Shown here in pieces: positions 33,943 through 42,291 of a stretch of DNA of 64,000 bases. The notes below the pieces were generated by a model, which had not been told where the DNA came from, did no database searches, and saw only the letters and a program-made list of their open reading frames with translations. Positions within the stretch are counted from its first letter, which is position 1, and the number at the start of each line of letters is the position of its first letter. Both the position numbers and the translations under genes were made by a program. This stretch comes from Erythrobacter colymbi (lineage in GTDB: Bacteria; Pseudomonadota; Alphaproteobacteria; Sphingomonadales; Sphingomonadaceae), in the NCBI RefSeq assembly GCF_002155685.1, contig NZ_MUYK01000007.1, positions 1-64,000 on the forward strand. The letters are read 5' to 3'.

Positions 33943-35118
33943 CTATTCCGCTGCTGCCGGAGGATGCGACCGCTTCCATTCCATCGCCATCGTCGCGCGC
34001 TTTTCGACCGAGGGGTGGGTGTAGAATAGCATCTCCTCGAGCGGCGAGGGGCGGGGGTAGCGGTACTCGGCGGTCTTCACCAGCGCCGAGGCGAGGGCAT
34101 CGGGCTCGTTCACGGTCTGGAGCGAATAGAGGTCCGCCTCGGTCTCGCCCATGCGGGTGATGGTGTTGGTGAGCGGGAGCGCCAGCAGGCCAAGGACCGA
34201 TCCCACCACGGCGAACACCGGCAGGCCGCGCGGCTCGTCAAGCTGCGCGTCGCTTCCCAGCGCCCGCGCGGTCGGGGCGAACATGCGGTCGAGCAGGAAG
34301 AAGAACAGCATCGCCAGCAGCGGGAAGATCACGACATAGCGCCACACATGGCCGAGCTTGTAGTGCCCCGCCTCGTGTCCGGTCACCGCGCGCACTTCGG
34401 CGAGGCTCGCCTGCTTCAGCGCCACGTCCGAGATCGCGATCCGCGCCGAGGGGCCGAGGCCGGAGACATTGGCGGTGAAGCGGTCCGACTGGCGCGATCC
34501 GTCGTACATGAAGATCCGGTCGTGCGGGATGTCGACATCATCGGCGATCTGCTCGAGCGCGGTGCGCACCTCGCCCGGCGGCACGGGCTTGTAATCGTTG
34601 AACAGCGGTTCGATCAGCGGCGGCCCGGCGAGCAGGCCGAGCAGCGTCACGATCCCCGCCAGACCCCCGCTCCACAGCCACCAGCGCCGGCCGGTCTTGC
34701 GGATCAGGGCATAGACCCCGGCAAGGAACAGAGCGCCGAGCACGGTGCTGATCGTCTCGCTGATCGCCATCTGGCCGAGGTAATCGCCAAGCGGCTGGCT
34801 GGAGAGGCCATAGCTGCGCTCGCGGTACCAGTCCGCATAGAGCTCCCACGGCAGCGCGAGCACGGTCGAGATCAGCAGGAACCCCGCCGCCACGACGAGT
34901 GTGGGAAAGAACCGGCGCGGCTCGCGGAAGCGCGCGGCGATCCGGTCGAGCAGATGCAAGCGCACCATGACGAAGGCGACCAGCAGGGATACCGCCAGGC
35001 CGCCGAGCAGCATCCAGTGGTTGCCGGTGGTATAGGCCTGCGCCCTGGCGAGCGCGTCGGGCCCGAGCGTATCGACCAGCCGCGCGGCTTCCTGCGCGGG
35101 CGTCAGCGTGGTTTGCAT
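33943..35118 (-). CDS. M48 family membrane metalloprotease (Ste24/HtpX type)
   Basis: 391 residues. Hydrophobic helices lie at about 35-52, 72-90, 118-140 and 147-170, followed by a cytoplasmic protease domain. The zinc motif HEAGH is at 248-252 (TGHEAGHYKLGH). The downstream glutamate EADLYSLQ provides the third ligand, and GSRQSDRFTANVSG is the usual conserved block. The architecture (N-terminal peptidase_M48_N segment plus M48) resembles Ste24-like proteases. It probably degrades or processes membrane proteins. An inverted repeat just upstream may control it, and the 213-residue gene and nth follow in the same direction. Confidence 0.9.
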   Translation of the reverse strand: MQTTLTPAQEAARLVDTLGPDALARAQAYTTGNHWMLLGGLAVSLLVAFVMVRLHLLDRIAARFREPRRFFPTLVVAAGFLLISTVLALPWELYADWYRERSYGLSSQPLGDYLGQMAISETISTVLGALFLAGVYALIRKTGRRWWLWSGGLAGIVTLLGLLAGPPLIEPLFNDYKPVPPGEVRTALEQIADDVDIPHDRIFMYDGSRQSDRFTANVSGLGPSARIAISDVALKQASLAEVRAVTGHEAGHYKLGHVWRYVVIFPLLAMLFFFLLDRMFAPTARALGSDAQLDEPRGLPVFAVVGSVLGLLALPLTNTITRMGETEADLYSLQTVNEPDALASALVKTAEYRYPRPSPLEEMLFYTHPSVEKRATMAMEWKRSHPPAAAE

Positions 35119-35133
35119 GATCGGTGACCCCTA

Positions 35134-35155
35134 GTGTATTGCCTGAGTAATACAC
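35134..35155 (-). promoter_or_regulatory. Inverted repeat (operator candidate) upstream of the M48 gene
   Basis: GTGTATT-gcctgagt-AATACAC has perfect 7-bp arms and an 8-bp spacer. It lies 16-37 bp upstream of the ATG at 35118, overlapping the probable promoter. It fits a dimeric regulator. No regulator gene is adjacent. Confidence 0.5.
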
Positions 35156-35177
35156 CGCGCCCGTGCGGCGTCAAGCC

Positions 35178-35906
35178 TCACAGCCCGAGCACGTCCTGCA
35201 TGGTGTAGCGGCCAGCGGGCTGGCCGGTGAGCCACGCGGCCGCCTTCACCGCGCCACGGGCAAAGATCATACGGTTCTCGGCCGAGTGCGACAGGGTAAG
35301 CCGCTCCTCGCTGCCCGCAAAGATCACCGAATGCTCGCCCGCCACCGTGCCGCCCCGCAGCGTGGCAAAGCCGATCGCGCCCTCGGCCCGCGCGCCGGTC
35401 ATCCCGTGGCGGCCGCTCTCCATGTTGTCGCCGAGTACGATCCCGCGCCCCTTCGCCGCCGCCTCGCCGAGCAGCTTGGCGGTGCCCGAGGGCGCATCGA
35501 CCTTCATGCGGTGGTGCATCTCGAGCACCTCGATATCCCACTCCGGCCCGAGCCGCGCGGCGGCTTCGTGGACGAGATGCGCGAGCAGCGTGACGCCCAA
35601 TGAGAAGTTGCCCGATTGCAGCACCGGCACGGCCTTCGCAGCCTCGGCGAGCATGACGAAATGCGGCTCTTCCAGACCCGTGGTGCCGACGACGATGGGC
35701 TTGCCGGCGACCTTCGCCGCGCCGAGGTTGGCGGCCAGCGCATCGGGGGCGGAGAAATCGACCAGCACGTCGCACTGCGCCGCATGCGGCCCGATGCTCC
35801 CGCCCGCATCCACCCCGACGCACAGCACGTGCCCCGCATCCGCAATCGCCGCCTCCAGCGCCTGCCCCATGCGGCCCTTGTGCCCGATCACCCCGAATTG
35901 CAGCAT
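35178..35906 (-). CDS. dapB: 4-hydroxy-tetrahydrodipicolinate reductase
   Basis: A 242-residue NAD(P)H-dependent reductase in the DAP/lysine pathway. The Rossmann motif GHKGRMG (8-14), VDFSAPDA (49-56), GTTGL (74-78) and the active-site motif HHRMKVDAPSGTA (131-143) are intact. It is slightly shorter than the E. coli protein (273), as in many alphaproteobacteria. It is monocistronic, followed by the M48 gene after the inverted repeat. Confidence 0.96.
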   Translation of the reverse strand: MLQFGVIGHKGRMGQALEAAIADAGHVLCVGVDAGGSIGPHAAQCDVLVDFSAPDALAANLGAAKVAGKPIVVGTTGLEEPHFVMLAEAAKAVPVLQSGNFSLGVTLLAHLVHEAAARLGPEWDIEVLEMHHRMKVDAPSGTAKLLGEAAAKGRGIVLGDNMESGRHGMTGARAEGAIGFATLRGGTVAGEHSVIFAGSEERLTLSHSAENRMIFARGAVKAAAWLTGQPAGRYTMQDVLGL

Positions 35907-35922
35907 CGTCTTATCCCTGATT

Positions 35923-36036
35923 CGTCATGCTGAACTTGTTTCAGCATCCATCCCGCGTCTAGGCTCAGTCCGCGCTCGTGGAGCGATGGACTCTGGAAGC
36001 GAAGCTGACCAAAGGTCAACCAGGTTCAGGGTGACG
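35923..36036. repeat. MITE-like intergenic element with inverted ends
   Basis: The left end CGTCATGCTGAAC (35923-35935) and right end GTTCAGGGTGACG (36024-36036) are inverted copies with 11 of 13 matches. The 114-bp element fills most of the gap between dapB and cobB. Sequences of the type CTGAACTTGTTTCAGCATCC are common in intergenic regions of sphingomonads as dispersed repeats. It has no coding capacity. Confidence 0.6.
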
Positions 36037-36049
36037 ACAAGGGAAAGAC

Positions 36050-36751
36050 ATGGGCCAACCCAGCAGCATCGTCATCCTCACCGGCGCAGGGATCTCCGCC
36101 GAGAGCGGGATCGACACCTTCCGCAGCGCCGGGGGCCTGTGGGAGCAGCACCGGGTCGAGGATGTCGCCACGCCCGAGGGCTTTGCGCGCAACCCGAACC
36201 TCGTCCTCAATTTCTACGACATGCGCCGCGCCGCGCTCGCCAATGTCGCGCCCAATCCGGCGCACGAGGCGCTCGCCCGGCTGGAGCGGGAATTTCGCGG
36301 CGATCTGCTGCTCGTCACCCAGAACGTCGACGATCTCCACGAACGCGGGGGCTCGGCAAGGGTGCTGCACATGCATGGCGAGCTGAAGAGCGCGCTGTGC
36401 ACCTCGTGCGAAATGCGCTCCCCCTGGCTCGGCACGATGATCGAGCGCCCGGCCTGCCCCGTATGCCGTGCGCCGACCTTGCGCCCCGATGTCGTGTGGT
36501 TCGGCGAGATGCCCTACGAGATGGGCCGGATCTATCAGGCGCTCGAAGCGTGCGACCTGTTCGTCAGCATCGGCACCAGCGGCGCGGTCTATCCCGCCGC
36601 GGGCTTCGTGCAGGAAGCGCGGGCGAACGGCGCGCGGACGCTCGAACTCAACCTCGAACGCTCGGAGGGCTCGCGCTTCTTTCACGAAACCCGCCTCGGC
36701 GCGGCGAGCGTGCTGGTGCCGGAGTGGGTGGAGGAGGTGCTGGCGGGATGA
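36050..36751 (+). CDS. cobB: NAD-dependent protein deacylase (sirtuin, CobB type)
   Basis: A 233-residue class III sirtuin that removes acyl groups from lysines using NAD. It has the motif GAGISAESGIDTFR (about 12-25), QNVDDLHERGG and the catalytic histidine in LHMHGEL. A four-cysteine zinc site is formed by CTSC and CPVC. The Tyr and Arg that favour succinyl-lysine in CobB may be present in the YDMRRA loop. The stop overlaps the next gene (ATGA). Confidence 0.93.
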   Translation: MGQPSSIVILTGAGISAESGIDTFRSAGGLWEQHRVEDVATPEGFARNPNLVLNFYDMRRAALANVAPNPAHEALARLEREFRGDLLLVTQNVDDLHERGGSARVLHMHGELKSALCTSCEMRSPWLGTMIERPACPVCRAPTLRPDVVWFGEMPYEMGRIYQALEACDLFVSIGTSGAVYPAAGFVQEARANGARTLELNLERSEGSRFFHETRLGAASVLVPEWVEEVLAG

Positions 36752-37119
36752 GGGGGCACCGCGCCGCGCTCGGTCTTGTGCTGGCTGCCTCGGGCAGCCC
36801 CGCGCTCGCCGAGGTCAGCGACAAGATCCCGACGCTCACCGGATTGTGGGGCTGGGCGGCGGGCTTCACCCTCGCCGCCCTGCTGCTCGCCCTGTGGCGT
36901 CCTGCGGCGGGGTTGCTGATGCTTCCGCTCGCGGTGCTGTGGGCATGGGGCGGGCATGACATGGTGAGCGACGCCCACCTCGGCCCGGCGATCCTTGCAG
37001 AGCAGGGCGAGGCTTATGTCCGCGCCGTGTACGGGAGCGCTGCGGTCGGCGTGGTCGGACCGCTGCTGGCGGTCGCTCTTGCTGTATTGCTTCGGCGGCG
37101 TTTGGCCAGCGCTGCCTAG
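36748..37119 (+). CDS. Small membrane protein downstream of cobB
   Basis: 123 residues with a signal-like first segment (MRGHRAALGLVLAASGSPALA) and two further hydrophobic stretches (about 33-68 and 95-118). The mature protein is short, with KIPTLTGLWGWAAGF and WGGHDMVSDAHLGPAILAEQGEAY. It starts inside the cobB stop (ATGA), so it is co-translated. No family recognised; function unknown. Confidence 0.7.
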   Translation: MRGHRAALGLVLAASGSPALAEVSDKIPTLTGLWGWAAGFTLAALLLALWRPAAGLLMLPLAVLWAWGGHDMVSDAHLGPAILAEQGEAYVRAVYGSAAVGVVGPLLAVALAVLLRRRLASAA

Positions 37120-37134
37120 CGTGACGCGACCCGC

Positions 37135-37434
37135 TTAATTGCGCGGCGGCATCGGCGTCGGCGGGTTCGCGCCGCGCTCTCTGCTCCAGCTGAGGTCCGG
37201 ATCGGTCGGGGCGGGGGCATCGCCGCCGTGATCCGAAACCGTCGGGTCGATATTGCCCGGCGTGCCTTCGACCGGAGCCGCGACATCCTCGTGGCGCTGG
37301 CGTTCGGCCACTGCGGCATCCTCGTGATGGGCCTGCGCATTCCTTGCGCGCAGCCACGAGACCACGCCCACCACCAGCCCCGCGCCGAGCGTGAACAGCG
37401 CGAGGAACATGACCGCATCGAACTGGAAATTCAT
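37135..37434 (-). CDS. Small single-pass membrane protein
   Basis: 99 residues. One transmembrane helix (about 7-27, MFLALFTLGAGLVVGVVSWL) follows a short periplasmic N-terminus. After RARNAQAHHED comes a long hydrophilic, proline- and aspartate-rich tail (GGDAPAPTDPDLSW) ending TPMPPRN. It faces the cobB operon with only 15 bp between the stops. Function unknown; the coding call rests on length and on the absence of alternatives. Confidence 0.6.
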   Translation of the reverse strand: MNFQFDAVMFLALFTLGAGLVVGVVSWLRARNAQAHHEDAAVAERQRHEDVAAPVEGTPGNIDPTVSDHGGDAPAPTDPDLSWSRERGANPPTPMPPRN

Positions 37435-37558
37435 CGCTGCCTCCTTGCTTGAAAGGAGGGCGACCGCGTACGGATGCGCGATGTTCCGGTGTCAGGGCGC
37501 TTTCCTGTCGCGCCGTGGCGAGCGCGGGGCGGGGCGAGCCCTGCCCCGCCTGCGCGTC

Positions 37559-38500
37559 TCAGCGCGAGGCCGGCTTGATGTGTCCGTGCATGGTCAGCCA
37601 CGCGGCAAAGGCCTCGAACCAGCCGGTGCTGGTCGTGTCCTTGTCGTACATGCCGAAGCCGTGGCCGCCCTGTTCGTAGTAATGGAACTCGACCGGGCGT
37701 CCGGCGGCGCGCCAGGCACGGATCAGGCCGAAATCGGTCTCGGGAAACAGGGGATCGTCCGCAGCCAGCGCGACGAACAGCGGCGGGGCGTCCGCAGGCA
37801 CCTCGACCGCGCCGAGCGGCCCGTAGATGTCGCCAATGAAGGCGGGCCTCGCGTCCACGCCCGCAAGCGCCGTCCCTATCGTCAGCATCACGCCCGCCGA
37901 AAAGCCGACCATCCCGATCTTGGCCGGATCGACATTCCACTTGTCGCTGTTCGCCCGCACCAGCGCGAAGGCGGCGCGCGCGTCGGCGATCATCGGCGCA
38001 ATATTGCCCAGCCGCGACTGGTAGCTTCGCGGATCGGTCTGCGCCTCGCCCGGCTGCGGCGGCGGGGGAGGTGCCGGCGGCGGCGCGCTGGCGAAGGCCT
38101 CGAGGCTCGCCGGGGTCTGGTTGAGCCGGTACTTGAGCACGAAGGCCGCCACCCCGCGCCTGGCCAGCGCCTCGGCCACCTGCCAGCCTTCGTTCTCCAT
38201 CGAAAGCGTGCGGAAGCCCCCGCCCGGCGCGACGATTACCGCGCTGCCGGTGGCGATGGCCGGATCGGGCAGGAACGGGGTGAGCGTCGCCTCGCGCACG
38301 TTGCGGGCAAAGACGCTGCCATACTGGCTGTGCCAGCTTTCCGGCACCTCGGCGCCCGGCAGCTGGCCGGTGTCGAGCGGGATCGCAGCGGGTTGGTCCG
38401 GCGTGGCGATGGCGCGCATCCGGTCGTCCTGCGCGCGCGCGGCGGTGCCGGTGAAAAGGGCGAGCGCAGCGCAAAGCAGCGCCAAGCGATTCATGGCCAT
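37559..38500 (-). CDS. Exported alpha/beta hydrolase
   Basis: A 313-residue protein, start at ATG 38500 with GGGAGA 6 bp upstream. The signal peptide ends TAARAQ. The fold is of the dienelactone-hydrolase/esterase type: oxyanion motif VIVAPGGGFRTL, nucleophile GFSAGVML, acid in ALAADDPLF and histidine in GGHGFGMYD. An insertion of nine prolines and alanines (about 138-148) lies before the nucleophile. It resembles acetylxylan-esterase-like or BD-FAE-type hydrolases. The substrate is unknown. Confidence 0.82.
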   Translation of the reverse strand: MAMNRLALLCAALALFTGTAARAQDDRMRAIATPDQPAAIPLDTGQLPGAEVPESWHSQYGSVFARNVREATLTPFLPDPAIATGSAVIVAPGGGFRTLSMENEGWQVAEALARRGVAAFVLKYRLNQTPASLEAFASAPPPAPPPPPQPGEAQTDPRSYQSRLGNIAPMIADARAAFALVRANSDKWNVDPAKIGMVGFSAGVMLTIGTALAGVDARPAFIGDIYGPLGAVEVPADAPPLFVALAADDPLFPETDFGLIRAWRAAGRPVEFHYYEQGGHGFGMYDKDTTSTGWFEAFAAWLTMHGHIKPASR

Positions 38501-38572
38501 GAGCAATCTCCCACCCGCCGCGTTGTAGCCAACGCGGGGAGTCGGAACCTTTTACTCATACAAATCGTCAGA

Positions 38573-39346
38573 TCAATCCGAAGCTGCGCAGGCCTTGCAC
38601 GCCGGATCGGGCGCGATGCGGATCGTGCGCATGCCCGGCTCCAGCCCGTCGAGGATGTGGAGGCGGCTCCAGCCCGGTGCGCCAAGCGTGCTCACTCCGG
38701 CGAGCAGCACCTTGACCGCCTGCATCGCGGCAAAGCTGCCGACCCAGCCCGCCATCGCGCCGAGCATGCCATCGTCCGCGCAGGTGTCGCAGTCCTCGGC
38801 ATCGAAGGCATCGCCGACGAAGCAGCGGTAGCAGGCCTCCTGCGGCAGATGCCCGGCCCATGCCCCGACCTGCCCCTGAAACCGGCCCACGGCGGCCGAG
38901 AGCAGCGGGATGCCGGCCGCGACGCAGGCGTCCGACACGGCGAGGCGGGTGGCGAAATTGTCGGTCCCGTCGAGCACCAGATCGGCGCCCGCGATCAGGC
39001 TTGCGGCGTTCTCCGGCGTGATCCGCGCGTCCGAGACGTCGACCTGCAAGGCATCGTCGAAATTCGCGAGCCAGCGGCGGGCCGAGACCGCCTTGCCGTA
39101 GCCCACATCGCGGGTGGTGAAGATCGTCTGGCGCTGGAGGTTGCTCACATCCACGATATCGTCGTCGACCAGCGCGAGCCGCCCGATCCCGCTCGCGGCG
39201 AGATACTGGAGCGCAGGCGAGCCGATTCCGCCCAGCCCGATGATCGCGACGCGCGATTCGGCAAGGCGCACCTGCCCCGCGCCGCCCACTTCCGGGAGCA
39301 CGATGTGGCGGGCGAAGCGGTCGAGCCTCGCGGAAGAGAGTGTCAC
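38573..39346 (-). CDS. moeB: E1-like adenylyltransferase (MoeB/ThiF family)
   Basis: A 257-residue enzyme that adenylates the C-terminus of MoaD, ThiS or a similar sulfur carrier. The nucleotide motif IIGLGGIGSPALQY (about 35-48) is present. Next are NLQRQTIF, DGTDNFATR, and paired cysteines CYRCF and CDTC that bind zinc in this family; CKAC is at the C-terminus. The GTG start at 39346 overlaps the DUF983 stop (GTGA) and has GGAGGA upstream. MoeB versus ThiF cannot be separated by sequence alone. Confidence 0.87.
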   Translation of the reverse strand: MTLSSARLDRFARHIVLPEVGGAGQVRLAESRVAIIGLGGIGSPALQYLAASGIGRLALVDDDIVDVSNLQRQTIFTTRDVGYGKAVSARRWLANFDDALQVDVSDARITPENAASLIAGADLVLDGTDNFATRLAVSDACVAAGIPLLSAAVGRFQGQVGAWAGHLPQEACYRCFVGDAFDAEDCDTCADDGMLGAMAGWVGSFAAMQAVKVLLAGVSTLGAPGWSRLHILDGLEPGMRTIRIAPDPACKACAASD

Positions 39347-39765
39347 GGCTGGTCCTCCGGGGCCGCGCGGCGTTCCTGCCTGAAGGCGCCGATGCCGTGC
39401 CACCACAGGAAGGCGATCACCGCGCCCTTGGTCGGCTGGAGCATGGCGAGCAGCATCACGATCGACACCGGCAGCAGGATCGCGAGCGTCACCCAGGCCG
39501 AAAGGCCGCCCGCGATCATCGCGATCACCACAGGCGCCAGCAGGTGGCCGACCACGAAGATGCCGATATAGGCGGGAAAATCATCGGCTTGCTGCAAGGA
39601 CCAGTCCTGCTTGCAGTGCCCGCAGCGGTCGACCGGCTTCAGCCACTTGCGGAACAGCGGCGCCTCTCCACAGCGCGGGCAGCGGCACTTCGCGCCCCGG
39701 ACCAGCGCGGGAATCCACCCATCGGGCAGGGTGATAAGCTCGGGGGAAAGGCGCAGATGAGGCAT
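39343..39765 (-). CDS. DUF983 membrane protein
   Basis: A 140-residue protein with an N-terminal zinc-ribbon-like CRCPRCGE (about 27-34) plus CGHCKQDW (about 48-55). Two hydrophobic helices follow (about 65-85 and 90-110), and the tail is hydrophilic. This is the usual DUF983 layout. It is co-translated with moeB (GTGA overlap). Its function is unknown; DUF983 genes often lie near respiratory or cofactor genes in alphaproteobacteria. Confidence 0.85.
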   Translation of the reverse strand: MPHLRLSPELITLPDGWIPALVRGAKCRCPRCGEAPLFRKWLKPVDRCGHCKQDWSLQQADDFPAYIGIFVVGHLLAPVVIAMIAGGLSAWVTLAILLPVSIVMLLAMLQPTKGAVIAFLWWHGIGAFRQERRAAPEDQP

Positions 39766-39857
39766 GGACAGGCTGTTTACAGCCTGTGGACGCGCTGTCG
39801 ACAGGCCTGTGGGAAGGGCTGTCGAAATCGCGGGGAGAAGGTGTGGGGGAAGCCGGG

Positions 39858-39946
39858 CCCACCCCCGGCCCCTCCCGCAAGCGGGAGGGGTGATTGCGTC
39901 GCACTACCAGTCCCCCTCCCGCTTGCGGGAGGGGTTAGGGGTGGGA
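39858..39946. repeat. Pair of inverted palindromic repeats between DUF983 and dnaA
   Basis: Two perfect hairpins, CCCCTCCCGCAAGCGGGAGGGG (39869-39890, 22 bp) and its inverted copy at 39913-39934, are flanked by CCCACCCC-type sequence on the outer sides. The whole block is itself an inverted repeat around 39902. It is REP/BIME-like and lies between two minus-strand genes, downstream of dnaA. It could end transcription or bind a nucleoid protein. Confidence 0.75.
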
Positions 39947-39954
39947 ACGCGCTC

Positions 39955-41412
39955 TCAGCTCTCCAGCTGCCGCAGCAGGCTCCGCACATCGCCGTCCATG
40001 TCGGCGTCGCGCTGGCGCAGGTCCTCGATCAGGCGCACCGCGTGGATCACGGTCGAATGGTCGCGCCCGCCGAACTTGCGCCCGATCTCGGGGTAGGAGC
40101 GCGGGGTGAGCACCTTGGAGAGATACATCGCCACCTGCCGCGGACGCACCACCGCGCGGGCGCGGCGCTTGCTGCTCATTTCCGCGCGGTCGATGCGGTA
40201 GAACTGGCAGACGGTGCGCTGGATCTCGTCGATGGTGATGCGGCGGCGATTCGCGCTGAGGATGTCGGTAAGCTGTTCTTCCGCCAGCTGGAGCGAGACG
40301 TCCTGCCCGGTCAGCTGCGCATAGGCGATCAGCTTGTTGAGGCCCCCCACCAGCTCGCGCACGTTGCGGGTGATGGTGCGGGCGAGGAAATCGACCACGT
40401 CCTCGGGCACCGAGAGCGGGGCGAATCGGGCAAGCTTCGAAACGAGGATCTTCTTGCGAAGCTCGATATCGGCAGGCTGGATATCGGCGACGAGGCCCAT
40501 CGACAGGCGGCTGAGGAGGCGCGGTTCCACCCCGTCGAGCGCCTGCGGGGCGCGGTCGGCGGCAAAGACCAGCCGCTTGCCCTCGGCCAGCAGCGCGTCG
40601 ATAGTGTAGAGCAGCTCTTCCTGCGCGCTCGCCTTGCCGATGATGAACTGGATGTCGTCCACCAGCAGCAGGTCAAAGCTGCGCAGGCGCGCCTTGAACT
40701 CGATCGTCTGGCTGGACTTCAGCGCCTGCACGAATTCGACCATGAAGCGCTCGGCCGAGCAGTAGAAGATCCGCGCGCGCGGATGGGCGTGAAGATACCC
40801 GTGGCCGATCGCGTGGAGGAGGTGAGTCTTGCCCTGCCCGGTCGCCGCCTTGAGATAGAGCGGCGAGAACTGCGGCTGCTCCAGCGCGGCCATGCGCTGT
40901 GCGGCGTTGCAGGCGAGAATGTTCGCCTCGCCCGTCACGAAGGCGGCGAAGGTCAGCGAGGGGTCGAGCCCCACCGACGAAGTGAAGGTCGCATCGCCCA
41001 GCGCGCCGGCAGCCATCGCGATCGCGCTCGCACCGTCATTGGCAGCGCGGCGGCCATCATCGAGGCGCAGGTCGGGCAGCTGGCGGCGGCCCGGGTGGAC
41101 CATGATGTTGACCTTGCGCACTTCGCTGCGCGCAATGCTCCAGGCAAGCTGGAGGCGATCGTGGAACCGGTCACGCACCCAGTTGGCCGAGAATTCGGTC
41201 GGCAGATAGAGATCGAGCGTCCCGGTATCGCGGCTCAGCGCGCCCAGCTGGATCGGCTTGATCCACTGGCTGTGCAGCTGGTGCCCCAGATCCTTGCGCA
41301 GCCCCTGACTGATATCGGACCAGTCGGCAGCGAGATTTACAGCTTCGGCATCTTCCATCAAATGTTCGTCGGCCTGGCGGCCTGTTGTCCGCGCCTTGTC
41401 AGTCCTGTGCAC
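39955..41412 (-). CDS. dnaA: Chromosomal replication initiator protein DnaA
   Basis: A 485-residue AAA+ initiator. Domain I begins at the DISQGLRKDLG helix and domain II is short. Domain III has Walker A ATGQGKTH, Walker B LLLVDDIQFI, and the arginine-finger region RLLSRLSMGLV. Domain IV has the DNA-binding helix FGGRDHSTVIHAVRLIE. The GTG start at 41412 is supported by GGGGA 7 bp upstream; ATG 41358 (MEDAEAVN) is the alternative. The gene is isolated in transcription, with a 467-bp upstream gap. Confidence 0.95.
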   Translation of the reverse strand: MHRTDKARTTGRQADEHLMEDAEAVNLAADWSDISQGLRKDLGHQLHSQWIKPIQLGALSRDTGTLDLYLPTEFSANWVRDRFHDRLQLAWSIARSEVRKVNIMVHPGRRQLPDLRLDDGRRAANDGASAIAMAAGALGDATFTSSVGLDPSLTFAAFVTGEANILACNAAQRMAALEQPQFSPLYLKAATGQGKTHLLHAIGHGYLHAHPRARIFYCSAERFMVEFVQALKSSQTIEFKARLRSFDLLLVDDIQFIIGKASAQEELLYTIDALLAEGKRLVFAADRAPQALDGVEPRLLSRLSMGLVADIQPADIELRKKILVSKLARFAPLSVPEDVVDFLARTITRNVRELVGGLNKLIAYAQLTGQDVSLQLAEEQLTDILSANRRRITIDEIQRTVCQFYRIDRAEMSSKRRARAVVRPRQVAMYLSKVLTPRSYPEIGRKFGGRDHSTVIHAVRLIEDLRQRDADMDGDVRSLLRQLES

Positions 41413-41879
41413 AAGCTCATCCCCAATTCACGCACGGCCTGCCGAACCCACAGGCCCGCAGACGCATTTTCATCCCATTGCGACAGGCAACGCCTTTCCT
41501 CACCCCGGAACCGTGATTCCGGAGTCCCCCCCCTGTCGGCCAGTTTGTTAAAGCACCCGGACTGTCCCGCGCCGGGTGGAGCTCATGTAAAGAACGCTCG
41601 GAGCCTTTGCGCAAGCGCGGACTTTTAAAAAAAGTGAAATAATCCTGTTGACTCGCCTCTACCCCGCAGACTTGCGTTGAGGTGTCTGATTTTCCGGCAG
41701 AAACCCGGATTTCACCATGCGAATCGCGAGGAATCCTTGCGTTTCCGTTGCAGAAGTTTGTCGCGTTTTCTGCAAACGAAACGGGCCGCGCTTATCCAGC
41801 GCGGCCCGTTTGGCGAAATCCTGCCCGATGCCCCCGTGCAACCCCCTATCGGGCGTTCACGGGATCGTGGCGAATCGAA
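41413..41879. other. Intergenic gap upstream of dnaA, downstream of rpsT
   Basis: It holds the 5' region of dnaA and the rpsT terminator. A hairpin CACCCGG/CCGGGTG lies at about 41554-41577, and AT-rich tracts (TTTTAAAAAAAGTGAAATAA) at about 41622-41642. One weak DnaA-box-like TGTGCACAA spans 41406-41414. I find no cluster of DnaA boxes and do not call an origin here. Confidence 0.6.
41781..41809 (-). terminator. Terminator downstream of rpsT
   Basis: The perfect 11-bp stem ACGGGCCGCGC/GCGCGGCCCGT has a 7-nt loop. On the minus strand it is followed by TTCGTTTGCA, a short U-rich run. It sits 71 bp after the rpsT stop and should also separate rpsT from dnaA. Confidence 0.7.
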
Positions 41880-42140
41880 TCAGAGCGTGGCGACTCGCTT
41901 GGTCAGGCGCGACATCTTGCGCGCGACCGTGTTCTTGTGGAGCACGCCGCGGGCGACGCCGCGGGCCATTTCCGGCTGGGCCGCCTTGAGCGCCGCAGCG
42001 GCCGCTTCCTTGTCACCGGCTTCGCAAGCCGCTTCGACCTTCTTAATGAAGCTGCGGATGCGGCTGATGCGCGCGCCGTTGATGGCGGCACGGTTGGCGT
42101 TGCGGATGATGCGCTTCTTGGCTTGCGGCGTATTGGCCAT
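41880..42140 (-). CDS. rpsT: 30S ribosomal protein S20
   Basis: An 86-residue basic, helical protein. The start [17 protein letters not shown] is typical of S20. It has SFIKKVEAA and the alanine-rich helix [13 protein letters not shown], and ends [11 protein letters not shown]. It binds 16S rRNA near the 5' domain. It is transcribed toward dnaA and ends at a strong hairpin. mutM lies upstream in the same direction with a 151-bp gap that can hold its promoter. Confidence 0.96.
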   Translation of the reverse strand: MANTPQAKKRIIRNANRAAINGARISRIRSFIKKVEAACEAGDKEAAAAALKAAQPEMARGVARGVLHKNTVARKMSRLTKRVATL

Positions 42141-42291
42141 AATTCGTGTCTGTCTCGCGTTTGCTTCAGGCCGCTTGTGGCGACCGGGAAATTGGTGGCG
42201 GTTGCTCGAAAAGAGGCGAGCGGGCGCAGGGCCCAACCGCCGGAAAGCAGCGCGCATAGTCAGAACTGCCCCGAAGGTCAACGATTCTCGC

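Noticed and set aside
39771..39830. Small palindromes GGCTGTTTACAGCC and CTGTCGACAG plus CCTGTGGA words after dnaA
   Set aside because: They are short and common, and the CCTGTGGA words do not match the DnaA box well enough.
41413..41879. Origin of replication upstream of dnaA
   Set aside because: Only one weak DnaA-box-like word was found (41406-41414), and no cluster. In alphaproteobacteria oriC is often not next to dnaA.
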